Below are positions 1 to 5,729 of a DNA stretch of 6,919 bases, one piece after another. Under the pieces are notes generated by a model. The model was not told where the DNA came from, did no database searches, and worked only from the letters and a program-made list of their open reading frames with translations. The translations under genes and the position numbers were made by a program. The DNA is from TMED23 sp964643045 (GTDB lineage: Bacteria; Pseudomonadota; Alphaproteobacteria; Rhodospirillales; UBA2165), in assembly GCA_964643045.1 (NCBI GenBank), contig CAZXSC010000132.1:1-6919 (forward strand), given 5' to 3'. Every line of letters begins with the position of its first letter. The stretch's first letter is position 1.

Positions 1-1
1 A

Positions 2-232
2 CCCAATGTTTATGGTTCACATGCGTTTGATGCGTTGAGGATTTATGTCGCTGCTGTGCGGCAGGCAGGTAGTTTTGATTCTATAGAAATTAGGCTATCC
101 CTAGAAAAGACAAATAATTATATTGGAGCTAATGGGATAGTAAAAATGTCTCCGAAAGATCATTTGGGATTATCCTCTAAGGCTTTTCGAATGGTTGAGA
201 TACAAAGTGGTGAGTGGGTGCCAATTAATTAA
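2..232 (+). CDS. ABC transporter substrate-binding protein, branched-chain amino acid (LivK-like) type, C-terminal fragment
   Basis: This is the last 76 codons of a gene that enters from the left edge; the frame is open from base 2 and ends at a TAA. The visible part matches the C-terminal lobe of periplasmic Leu/Ile/Val-type binding proteins (periplasmic binding protein type I fold). A helix of the form 'Y.SHAFDALRIYVAAVRQAGS' leads to a predicted 'I+.SLEKT' helix, then 'YIGANGIVKMSPKDHLGL', the usual G..G...F.P.DH strand-turn, and finally 'VEIQSGEWVPIN', the usual '+.G.WV' end. Family members bind amino acids or related small molecules in the periplasm and deliver them to a LivHMGF-type permease; no permease gene is visible here. 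The true start lies outside the window, so an internal TTG at 35 is not taken as the start. The substrate cannot be inferred. Confidence 0.7.
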   Translation, partial: PNVYGSHAFDALRIYVAAVRQAGSFDSIEIRLSLEKTNNYIGANGIVKMSPKDHLGLSSKAFRMVEIQSGEWVPIN

Positions 233-295
233 GTGCAAAATTGGAGATAAGAGTTTAAGCATGGAATTATTATTAGTTTATTCTGAGAGATTTTG

Positions 296-1027
296 ATGAA
301 AGTACTTGGTGTTATTCCAGCACGGTGGGCTTCAACCCGATTTCCTGGCAAACCGCTCAAAGAGATAGCTGGTAAGGCCATGGTGCACAGAGTTTGGGAC
401 CAGGCAAAAAAAGCAAAAATTATCTCAGAAGTTTTAATTGCAACAGATGACGAACGAATTGCAACGTATTGTATGACAAATAATCTTGATTTTGTGATGA
501 CGTCGGTTTCCCATCCAACGGGAAGCGATCGTTTAGCAGAGGTTGCCGAGAACATAGAGGCAGATGTATATGTCAATGTACAAGGCGACGAACCATTAAT
601 TGAACCCAAGTCAATTGATGCGGTTGCGTCTTGTCTTTTGAATTCGATGGATCGTGGGATTGAAATTGCAACCGGATATATTGAAAATGTAAACGATGAG
701 CAGCTAGAAGACCCCTCTGTTGTTCATTTAGTGCCAAGTCTAGATGGTTGCGTGATAACTTTTACACGTTTTCCCGCCCCTTATCCGCTTTCGGAGGCGA
801 CCAAAAGAATGGTTCATGTTGGATTATACGCTTTCACACGCCAAGCCCTTCAGTTATTTGCAAAACTTGAGCGCGGGCCAGTTGAAAGAGCAGAGAGTAT
901 TGAAGTTATGCGTTATCTTGAACACGGTTATCGAGTAGCATGTTCTCCATTAGAACCAGGTTCTCATGGCGTTGATACTCCCGAAGATCTAGCTGCAGTT
1001 GAAGCCGTCCTTGGAGTTAGGTCATGA
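296..1027 (+). CDS. kdsB: 3-deoxy-manno-octulosonate cytidylyltransferase (CMP-Kdo synthetase)
   Basis: This cytosolic enzyme activates Kdo with CTP to give CMP-Kdo, the donor for the inner core of LPS. The 243-residue length is close to the family norm (about 250). The N-terminus carries the nucleotidyltransferase signature IPARWASTRFPGKPL (residues 7-21). The metal-binding block VNVQGDEPLIEP has its aspartate at D98. HVGLYAF, ESIEVMRYLEHGYRV and GVDTPEDLAAVE (from residue 225) follow in KdsB order. The last block distinguishes it reasonably well from the related sialic-acid and pseudaminic-acid cytidylyltransferases, although the middle is somewhat divergent. ATG 296 is chosen over the TTG directly before it because GAGAGA (285-290) sits 5 nt upstream. 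The gene ends in an ATGA overlap with the KdsC-like gene, so the two are probably co-translated. The 63-bp gap upstream has no convincing promoter (TTGGAG at 241 with a poor -10). Confidence 0.9.
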   Translation: MKVLGVIPARWASTRFPGKPLKEIAGKAMVHRVWDQAKKAKIISEVLIATDDERIATYCMTNNLDFVMTSVSHPTGSDRLAEVAENIEADVYVNVQGDEPLIEPKSIDAVASCLLNSMDRGIEIATGYIENVNDEQLEDPSVVHLVPSLDGCVITFTRFPAPYPLSEATKRMVHVGLYAFTRQALQLFAKLERGPVERAESIEVMRYLEHGYRVACSPLEPGSHGVDTPEDLAAVEAVLGVRS

Positions 1028-1530
1028 ACCAATTAACTAATGAGCAATTTTCAGAGCGGCTTTCAAACATAAAATTGTTATCGCTTGATACTGATGGAGT
1101 TTTGACAGATGGGGGTATTTATTTTACCGACGATGGTGAGGAATTTCGTAAGTTTAACGTAAAAGATGGGGTTGGTATTAAACGTTTACGGACCTTGGGA
1201 ATAAAAGTAGCGATTATTACCGCGAGCTCTACTCCCTCCATAGCGCATCGTGGCCGTCGTCTTGGGGTGGACTATGTTTTTCTTGACTGTGAAGATAAAC
1301 TCGCGACGTTAGTACATATTTGTGATGAGATGGGAATAGATCTGGATCAAGTAGGACATATCGGCGATGATTTGAATGATATCCCAGTTTTTGGTGCAGT
1401 CGGCTGTCCAATCGCGGTAGCAGATGCCGTCGACGATGCGTTAACTGCGGCGCTATTGACTACACAAAAAAAAGGCGGGGAGGGCGCTGTGCGAGAAATA
1501 TGCGATATGATTTTTGGCATCAAAGGATGA
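1024..1530 (+). CDS. kdsC: KdsC-like HAD-family phosphatase (probable Kdo-8-phosphate phosphatase)
   Basis: Known KdsC proteins are small cytosolic HAD hydrolases without a cap domain that remove phosphate from Kdo-8-P to give Kdo, the substrate of KdsB. At 168 residues this one is of normal size. Motif I is LSLDTDGVLTDGG with nucleophile D22 and acid/base D24. The DGVGIKRLRTLGIKVAIIT block (48-66) leads to motif II. K92 in EDKLA is the expected motif III lysine, and GHIGDDLNDIPVF (111-123) is motif IV. The C-terminal GGEGAVREICDMI (151-163) is the family tail that closes over the neighbouring subunit's active site. The oddity is that the usual TGR-x-S stretch after motif II reads T66-A-S-S-T70, so the family Gly-Arg is missing. 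A GGAG (1013-1016) inside the end of kdsB lies 7 nt before the ATG. Adjacency to kdsB supports the role, but a related phosphatase with another sugar-acid phosphate substrate is possible. Confidence 0.85.
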   Translation: MNQLTNEQFSERLSNIKLLSLDTDGVLTDGGIYFTDDGEEFRKFNVKDGVGIKRLRTLGIKVAIITASSTPSIAHRGRRLGVDYVFLDCEDKLATLVHICDEMGIDLDQVGHIGDDLNDIPVFGAVGCPIAVADAVDDALTAALLTTQKKGGEGAVREICDMIFGIKG

Positions 1531-1536
1531 AACTAG

Positions 1537-3246
1537 TTGTCTCTCGAAAAGCATAGTCGGCAAAACGAAGCTGTCCTCAATGATCGCCTTAATGAATTAA
1601 AATCTCTGGCACTTAATATTGTAGAGACCGAGCCCAGAAACTCCGATGCTTTAAATAGTCTCGGCCTCATTTGTATGCAAAGTAAATTCTATGACGAGGC
1701 GATTGGTTTTTTTGAACAGGCGCACAATATTGAACCTGAACGCGTTGAATATACTGATAATTTGGCCAAAGCGTTTGAGTTTTGCGCTAAAAAGATGTGT
1801 GAGCTTGGGCATTTTCCATCCGCAATAGAAATATTGGAACGCGGGTTAGTAATTTTTCCCGATAATTTGGCGCTTACCCTGAAAATGTCATTTGCCCTTG
1901 GGCTCGCAAAACGTAATAAAGAGGCATTAGCAGTATCTAATGCTGTAATAAAGAGTGATCCGGAATCGGCTGAAGCTCACGATATGCGTGGTTTGGCCTT
2001 GCTCGGATTAAGCCAAATCGATTTAGCGATTAATAGTTTCAGAAGAGCCCTAGATTGTAACAACGAATATGCTGGGGTGTGCGTGAATATGGGGTCAGCC
2101 TTTCGTATAAAAGGCGATCTGAATGAGGCTGCACTATGGTTCGAAAAGGCCATTAATCTTGATAAAAATAACAAACAGGCTCATAACAATTTAGGGATTT
2201 TATTTTTTGAAAGAAATGATTTAAAACGAGCAGAAAAATCTATCAGAAATGCATTAGCCATTGATCCTGATTTTGCAGAGGCCCATTTTAATTTAAGTCG
2301 TGTATTGCTGATGGCAGAAGATTTTTCAGAAGGCTGGAAGCAGTATGGATGGCGCTGGTCTTGTCCAGAGTTTCCCTCGACATGGCGAGAATACCCTCAA
2401 CCTATTTGGAAGGGCGAAGATTTAAACAATAAGAATATTTTGGTATGGAGCGAACAAGGTATTGGTGATGAAATTATGTTCGCCAATACCCTGGCAGATC
2501 TGAATCAAAATAGTGCCGGGGTCATTATTGAATGTAGTGAACGTCTAGTGCCGGTTTTTAAGCGTTCGTTCGGGGGTATCACCGTGGTTGCCCGGCAGGA
2601 GCCGCCACATCCACTTATTGAAAATTTCAATGCCAAGGTGCAGATACCATTGGGTTCAATATGTAACTATTACAGGACAACCATCGATAGTTTTCCATCA
2701 AAGTCGCAAGGTTATCTCAAATCTGATCCCAGTATCACAGAAAAAATTAAGTCTCGTTATGATGCTTTGGGTGAAGGTATTAAAGTTGGTATCAGTTGGA
2801 GAAGTGGAAATCCTATTGTTGGACATGAGCGCTCTATCCCAATAGAAATGTGGCATGAAATTCTAAGCTTACCGGGGTGCCATTTTATCAATTTGCAATA
2901 CGGAAACATTGAAGACGATCTGAAGGATATTTTTAATAGCTATGGCATAAGTGTGCATCAAGATAAATTAGTTGATCCTATGAAGAGTGCAGAAGAGTGG
3001 TTTGCACAAATTGCGGCTCTGGATCATGTGATTTCTGTAGATAATTCAACAATTCAGGTTTCCGGTTCACTAGGTGTTCCGACTTGGACACTTCTCTCGG
3101 CTGCTCCGGAGTGGCGTTTTGGATTAGATCGTTCCGATCATCTTTGGCATCCCTCGGTCCGTGTTTTTCGACAGCAACAAAAAGGTAAGTGGGGACCACT
3201 AATGAAAAAGGTGGCTTCCGAGTTTGCCTATTTCATAGAAAATTGA
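1537..3246 (+). CDS. TPR protein with C-terminal glycosyltransferase (GT9/heptosyltransferase-like) domain
   Basis: This 569-residue soluble protein has no signal peptide or membrane segment. Residues about 36-270 form TPR repeats: a clear one at 36-69, an irregular stretch to about 143, then regular 34-residue units starting near 144, 178, 212 and 246. From about 300 comes a GT-B-like domain. ILVWSEQGIGDEIMF (301-315) matches the GDE-type loop of this family, KVGISWRSGN (416-425) starts the second Rossmann half, and ISVDNST (499-505) with GSLGVPTWTLL is the donor-side loop; PEWRF and HPSVRVFRQ close the domain. Proteins of this architecture are usually annotated as TPR or glycosyltransferase proteins of unknown acceptor. 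Position after kdsB and kdsC suggests surface-glycan assembly, which is inference. The loop that normally has His before AGALG has Q507. TTG 1537 is taken as start: AAAGGA (1522-1527) precedes it by 9 nt, an in-frame TAG at 1534 prevents extension, and the next Met (residue 48) would cut the first TPR. Confidence 0.8.
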   Translation: MSLEKHSRQNEAVLNDRLNELKSLALNIVETEPRNSDALNSLGLICMQSKFYDEAIGFFEQAHNIEPERVEYTDNLAKAFEFCAKKMCELGHFPSAIEILERGLVIFPDNLALTLKMSFALGLAKRNKEALAVSNAVIKSDPESAEAHDMRGLALLGLSQIDLAINSFRRALDCNNEYAGVCVNMGSAFRIKGDLNEAALWFEKAINLDKNNKQAHNNLGILFFERNDLKRAEKSIRNALAIDPDFAEAHFNLSRVLLMAEDFSEGWKQYGWRWSCPEFPSTWREYPQPIWKGEDLNNKNILVWSEQGIGDEIMFANTLADLNQNSAGVIIECSERLVPVFKRSFGGITVVARQEPPHPLIENFNAKVQIPLGSICNYYRTTIDSFPSKSQGYLKSDPSITEKIKSRYDALGEGIKVGISWRSGNPIVGHERSIPIEMWHEILSLPGCHFINLQYGNIEDDLKDIFNSYGISVHQDKLVDPMKSAEEWFAQIAALDHVISVDNSTIQVSGSLGVPTWTLLSAAPEWRFGLDRSDHLWHPSVRVFRQQQKGKWGPLMKKVASEFAYFIEN

Positions 3247-3272
3247 TGCTAATTCGGATTTGGATTAGAGGT

Positions 3273-4427
3273 CTAGGCGGTTGTACCCTTGTTCTCGTTT
3301 AGGCGGCTGTTCATGATGTCTTTTACGTGGTCTCCTAAATCTGGATAGGTTCTTGCCAGTTCATTGAACTTTACTTTTCGTAACTCTAATAGCTGACACT
3401 CTGTTCTTGCAACGACATCTGCAGTCCGTATAGTCCCTCTTAAAATTCCTGTTTCACCAAAGAAATCTCCAGGTCTGAGTTTTATTGTTTTGGCTTCAAC
3501 ATAGACTTCAACTTCACCTGAAATAATAATATACATAGCGTCTGCTTCATCTCCTTGTTTTACTATCTTATGACCAGGTGGAACAAGAAGCGGGTTTAAC
3601 GTGTCGACTATACTGGCAATTTCTTCTGCATTTAGACTAGAGAACAATGGAACTTTTGCAATGAGCCGCCACGTGACAATAAATTCACTTTTCTTAATTT
3701 CATTTGCAAAGCCTGTTGCAATGACACCGATTGGTAACGCAGCTAAGCCAATGGCTAACATCATTGTAAGCCCTGCAAATAATTTACCACCAGCGGTGAC
3801 TGGGGTTACATCGCCATAACCAACTGTCGTGAGTGTTGCTAGTGCCCACCACATGGATTCTGGGATGCTGGAAAATTTCTCTGGCTGTACCTTGTGTTCA
3901 AATAAGAAAATGATTGAGGATGTGAAAAGAAGGGCAAAGAGCATAATAAAAAAGGCGGCAGTGAGAGCCCGTCGTTGAGTAATAATGACAGCCCAAATTA
4001 CAGCGAGCGCTGGCGAGTAACGCGAGAGTTTCAGTAGTCTCAGCATTCTCAATATACGAAGTAAGCGCAAATCAATGGCAAAAAATGTGGTTAGGTAAAA
4101 AGGAAGAAAAGCGAGTAAATCAATGATTGCCATTGGTGATAAGGCGAATTTTATTCTTCCCATCACAGGGTGGGAGTAGTCGTTATCTTTATCTTCTAAA
4201 CAGGACCACACCCTCAAGATATATTCAATGGTAAAGACAGCAACTGAAAACACTTCAAAATAATGGAAAAATTCTCCAAACGCAGTATTTATTGATTGCA
4301 CTGTTTCTAAGACAATGGCCAAGATATTTAACAGAATCAGCGTTATCATAAACTGATCGAAAATGAATCCTAAGCGGTCACCGGGGATAGAAACACCTAA
4401 GAATTCATGTGTGCGTTGCCTTATCAA
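3273..4427 (-). CDS. Six-TM voltage-gated-type potassium channel with C-terminal cyclic nucleotide-binding domain
   Basis: This is a predicted inner-membrane K+ channel of 384 residues. Hydrophobic segments S1 (about 21-43), S2 (53-73) and S3 (95-115) precede an S4 with positive charges at every third position: R121, R124, R127, R130, K133 and R136. S5 (about 154-176), the pore helix and the selectivity filter TLTTVGYGD (198-206) follow, then S6 (about 215-240) with P232. A short linker of about 20 residues leads to the cNBD (about 258-360). There PGDFFGETGIL (319-329) and IRTADVVA (333-340) form the phosphate-binding cassette, with E325 and R334 in the ligand-contacting positions. The layout resembles MlotiK1 of Mesorhizobium loti, so cAMP or cGMP modulation is likely, though ligand and gating are inferred. 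The start is TTG 4427 with GAAAGA (4436-4441) 8 nt upstream; an in-frame TGA at 4440-4442 limits extension, and the first ATG (residue 27) would cut S1. It converges with the TPR gene across 26 bp. Confidence 0.9.
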   Translation of the reverse strand: MIRQRTHEFLGVSIPGDRLGFIFDQFMITLILLNILAIVLETVQSINTAFGEFFHYFEVFSVAVFTIEYILRVWSCLEDKDNDYSHPVMGRIKFALSPMAIIDLLAFLPFYLTTFFAIDLRLLRILRMLRLLKLSRYSPALAVIWAVIITQRRALTAAFFIMLFALLFTSSIIFLFEHKVQPEKFSSIPESMWWALATLTTVGYGDVTPVTAGGKLFAGLTMMLAIGLAALPIGVIATGFANEIKKSEFIVTWRLIAKVPLFSSLNAEEIASIVDTLNPLLVPPGHKIVKQGDEADAMYIIISGEVEVYVEAKTIKLRPGDFFGETGILRGTIRTADVVARTECQLLELRKVKFNELARTYPDLGDHVKDIMNSRLNENKGTTA

Positions 4428-4441
4428 TCTATAAATCTTTC

Positions 4442-4496
4442 AAATTAAGAATATTTCAAATTCATATAACAGTTGTTATGACCGAATTCTTAATTT
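4442..4496. repeat. Nested inverted repeats beside the channel gene's start
   Basis: The outer arms AAATTAAGAAT (4442-4452) and ATTCTTAATTT (4486-4496) are perfect 11-bp inverted copies separated by 33 bp. Inside lies a second pair, ATAACA (4466-4471) and TGTTAT (4474-4479), separated by GT. The outer arm abuts the presumed ribosome-binding sequence (4436-4441) of the minus-strand channel gene. The arms could form a leader hairpin in its mRNA, or either pair could be an operator. The repeat itself is directly visible; the function is inferred, and AT-rich sequence makes such pairs more likely by chance. Confidence 0.5.
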
Positions 4497-4544
4497 TCGT
4501 CTATGCTTAAAGATAGATCCTCCAAATCACTTAGCCTTCAAATT

Positions 4545-4559
4545 CTATCCGCTGGATAG
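4545..4559. repeat. Short perfect inverted repeat CTATCC-GCT-GGATAG
   Basis: Perfect 6-bp arms are separated by 3 bp, lying between the crotonase and channel genes on the minus strand. There is no T-run on either side, so it does not look like an intrinsic terminator. It could be an operator or a small mRNA hairpin between the two genes. Confidence 0.35.
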
Positions 4560-4601
4560 TGAACCATTATCAAATTTTTGCTGGACCGTGCTTAGTCCTT
4601 C

Positions 4602-4618
4602 TTGCAGCAGTGTTGCAA
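4602..4618 (-). terminator. Weak hairpin 16 bp after the crotonase stop codon
   Basis: TTGCA and TGCAA arms (5 bp, extendable by a G-T and a C-G pair) with a short loop lie just downstream of the crotonase gene on the minus strand. No U-tract follows, so it would be at best a poor or Rho-assisted terminator, or an RNA 3'-end stabiliser. Confidence 0.2.
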
Positions 4619-4634
4619 TAAATGCCCGATTTAG

Positions 4635-5426
4635 TCATCGACCCCGCCAAATTGCGGCGCGCTTTTCAAGAAATGCATCGATTCCTTCGTGAGCATCGTG
4701 TTCTTGCATATTTTTTGCCATAACTTCTGACGTGTATTTGTATGCATCTTCCAAATTCATGTTAAGTTGTTCATAAAACGCAGCTTTTCCGATAGAGATT
4801 GTTGCACTTGAGCGGCCAGCAATACTAATTGCATATTCCATGATGGCACCCTCAAGTTCTTCGGGTAATACAACTTTGTTGATCAAGCCAAATCGGAATG
4901 CATCTTCCGCGTTAAAAGGCTCACCCATCAATAACATTTCCATCGTGTGCTTTGAAGCGGCAACCCGGCTGACAGCAACCGCAGGGGATGTGCAGAATAG
5001 ACCAATAGCAGAACCAGGAAGTGCAAATGTTGAATTTTTAGAAGCGACCGCTAGATCACAATTACTCATTAGCTGACATCCTGCAGCCATTGCGGAACCG
5101 TGAACTTTTGCGATGATTGGCTGTGGTTGTTTTTTCATCGAAATCATCAGGTTGCCGCATTGGAAAAATAATTCTTGCATTACTTCGTAGCTAGAGTCTT
5201 CTCGGATTTCTTTTAGGTCATGGCCTGAGCAAAAAATAGGGCCATTGGCAGCTAGAATTATTACTTTAATGTTTTTGTCCTTAGCAACTTCATCAAATGC
5301 TTTTTGGAGATTTCGTAAAAGCTCACTAGATAGAGCATTCCGTTTCTCTGGGCGATTAAGCGTAAGTGTGCAAATGTCATCTGCGTCAGCGCGTAAAACG
5401 CTTGGTTTATTATAAATAACAGCCAT
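4635..5426 (-). CDS. Enoyl-CoA hydratase/isomerase (crotonase) family protein, ECHDC3-like
   Basis: This 263-residue crotonase-fold protein is complete. TLTLNRPEKRNALS (residues 20-33) is the family N-terminal block. CSGHDLKE (66-73) and HGSAMAAGCQL (109-119) form the CoA-thioester oxyanion hole. The C-terminal part runs from GEPFNAEDAFRFGLINKVV to the helical end. The two catalytic glutamates of classical hydratases (E144 and E164 in rat mitochondrial hydratase) fall at Q118 (GCQL) and G138 (FALPGSAIGLF). This GCQL / PG..(I/V)GLFC pattern is what I recall for the human ECHDC3 subfamily, so hydration of trans-2-enoyl-CoA is doubtful and the true reaction is unknown. Cytosolic location is expected, with no signal peptide. 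The ATG at 5426 is chosen because GGAG (5433-5436) sits 6 nt upstream; a 12-codon extension to TTG 5462 has no ribosome-binding site. It is divergent from rplM and could share a transcript with the channel gene 207 bp downstream. Confidence 0.88.
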   Translation of the reverse strand: MAVIYNKPSVLRADADDICTLTLNRPEKRNALSSELLRNLQKAFDEVAKDKNIKVIILAANGPIFCSGHDLKEIREDSSYEVMQELFFQCGNLMISMKKQPQPIIAKVHGSAMAAGCQLMSNCDLAVASKNSTFALPGSAIGLFCTSPAVAVSRVAASKHTMEMLLMGEPFNAEDAFRFGLINKVVLPEELEGAIMEYAISIAGRSSATISIGKAAFYEQLNMNLEDAYKYTSEVMAKNMQEHDAHEGIDAFLEKRAAIWRGR

Positions 5427-5564
5427 CAAACACTCCATTGGCTTCATAATCTGTTGGGACAATCTGCAGATTGCCGGGTTTCAGGCCTATTTGGCAATAG
5501 CAAAATTAAAGTTTTATATTCTTAGGGGCTAATGGTCGGTCAGAAGTTATTAACATAGTATAAA

Positions 5565-5584
5565 TGTGGTAATTAAATACCACA
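5565..5584. promoter_or_regulatory. Perfect inverted repeat TGTGGTA-N6-TACCACA, candidate operator
   Basis: Seven-bp arms are exact inverted copies around an ATTAAA centre, giving a 20-bp dyad typical in size of a dimeric repressor site. It overlaps the -10-like TATACT spacer region on the minus strand and ends 45 bp before the -35 of the candidate rplM promoter. It could therefore control the crotonase gene, rplM or both. The binding protein is unknown; no regulator gene is present in the window. Confidence 0.45.
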
Positions 5585-5629
5585 GTTATATCACATTGAT
5601 TTTTATAAATAAAATCCTAATAAAGAGCA

Positions 5630-5664
5630 TTGACTAAGTTAGAAATCTTTGCATACTGCGCCGC
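5630..5664 (+). promoter_or_regulatory. Candidate sigma-70-type promoter of rplM-rpsI
   Basis: TTGACT (5630-5635) is a 5/6 match to the -35 consensus. CATACT (5652-5657, 4/6) lies 16 bp downstream as the -10 and is directly followed by the GC-rich GCGCCGC (5658-5664). A GC-rich discriminator after the -10 is characteristic of ppGpp/DksA-repressed ribosomal promoters in proteobacteria. Transcription would start near 5664, leaving a leader of about 65 nt. This rests on pattern matching only. Confidence 0.45.
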
Positions 5665-5729
5665 AAATATATAGCAGGCCACTTTACCATTAAATCCGTG
5701 AAATTGGGCTATTTTGAATTAGATATTAG

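Larger units (their letters stand above)
5427..5729. other. Divergent intergenic region between the crotonase gene and rplM
   Basis: This 303-bp AT-rich stretch has no supportable gene. It holds the crotonase ribosome-binding site (5433-5436), inverted arms ATTGCC (5470-5475) and GGCAAT (5493-5498) in the likely crotonase leader, a tandem GGTC (5535-5541), the TGTGGTA/TACCACA inverted repeat and a candidate rplM promoter. For the crotonase gene, minus-strand -10-like sequences TATAAA (5518-5513) and TATACT (5562-5557) exist, but neither has a good -35. The rplM leader ends without a clear Shine-Dalgarno sequence. Confidence 0.7.

Noticed and set aside
229..609. Open minus-strand frame of 126 codons opposite kdsB
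   Set aside because: It lies largely antisense to a well-supported kdsB, has no recognisable motifs or start context, and its composition is that of a shadow frame.
2588..3199. Open frames on both strands inside the TPR-glycosyltransferase gene (2588-2845 + and 2978-3199 -)
   Set aside because: The host frame carries coherent family motifs throughout; these alternatives show none.
3247..3272. Terminator between the converging TPR and channel genes
   Set aside because: The 26-bp gap shows no inverted repeat or T-run on either strand.
4511..4523. GGAGG on the minus strand (4523-4519) as the ribosome-binding site of a small gene
   Set aside because: No ATG, GTG or TTG follows at a usable distance, and an in-frame ATC would meet TAA within four codons.
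5427..5462. Longer crotonase start at TTG 5462
   Set aside because: There is no ribosome-binding sequence before it, while ATG 5426 has GGAG 6 nt upstream and fits the usual family N-terminus.
5665..5729. Known L13 leader regulatory RNA or a riboswitch upstream of rplM
   Set aside because: The known L13 leader motifs are mainly from Gram-positive bacteria, and only a 5-bp possible stem is visible here; this is not enough to call one.
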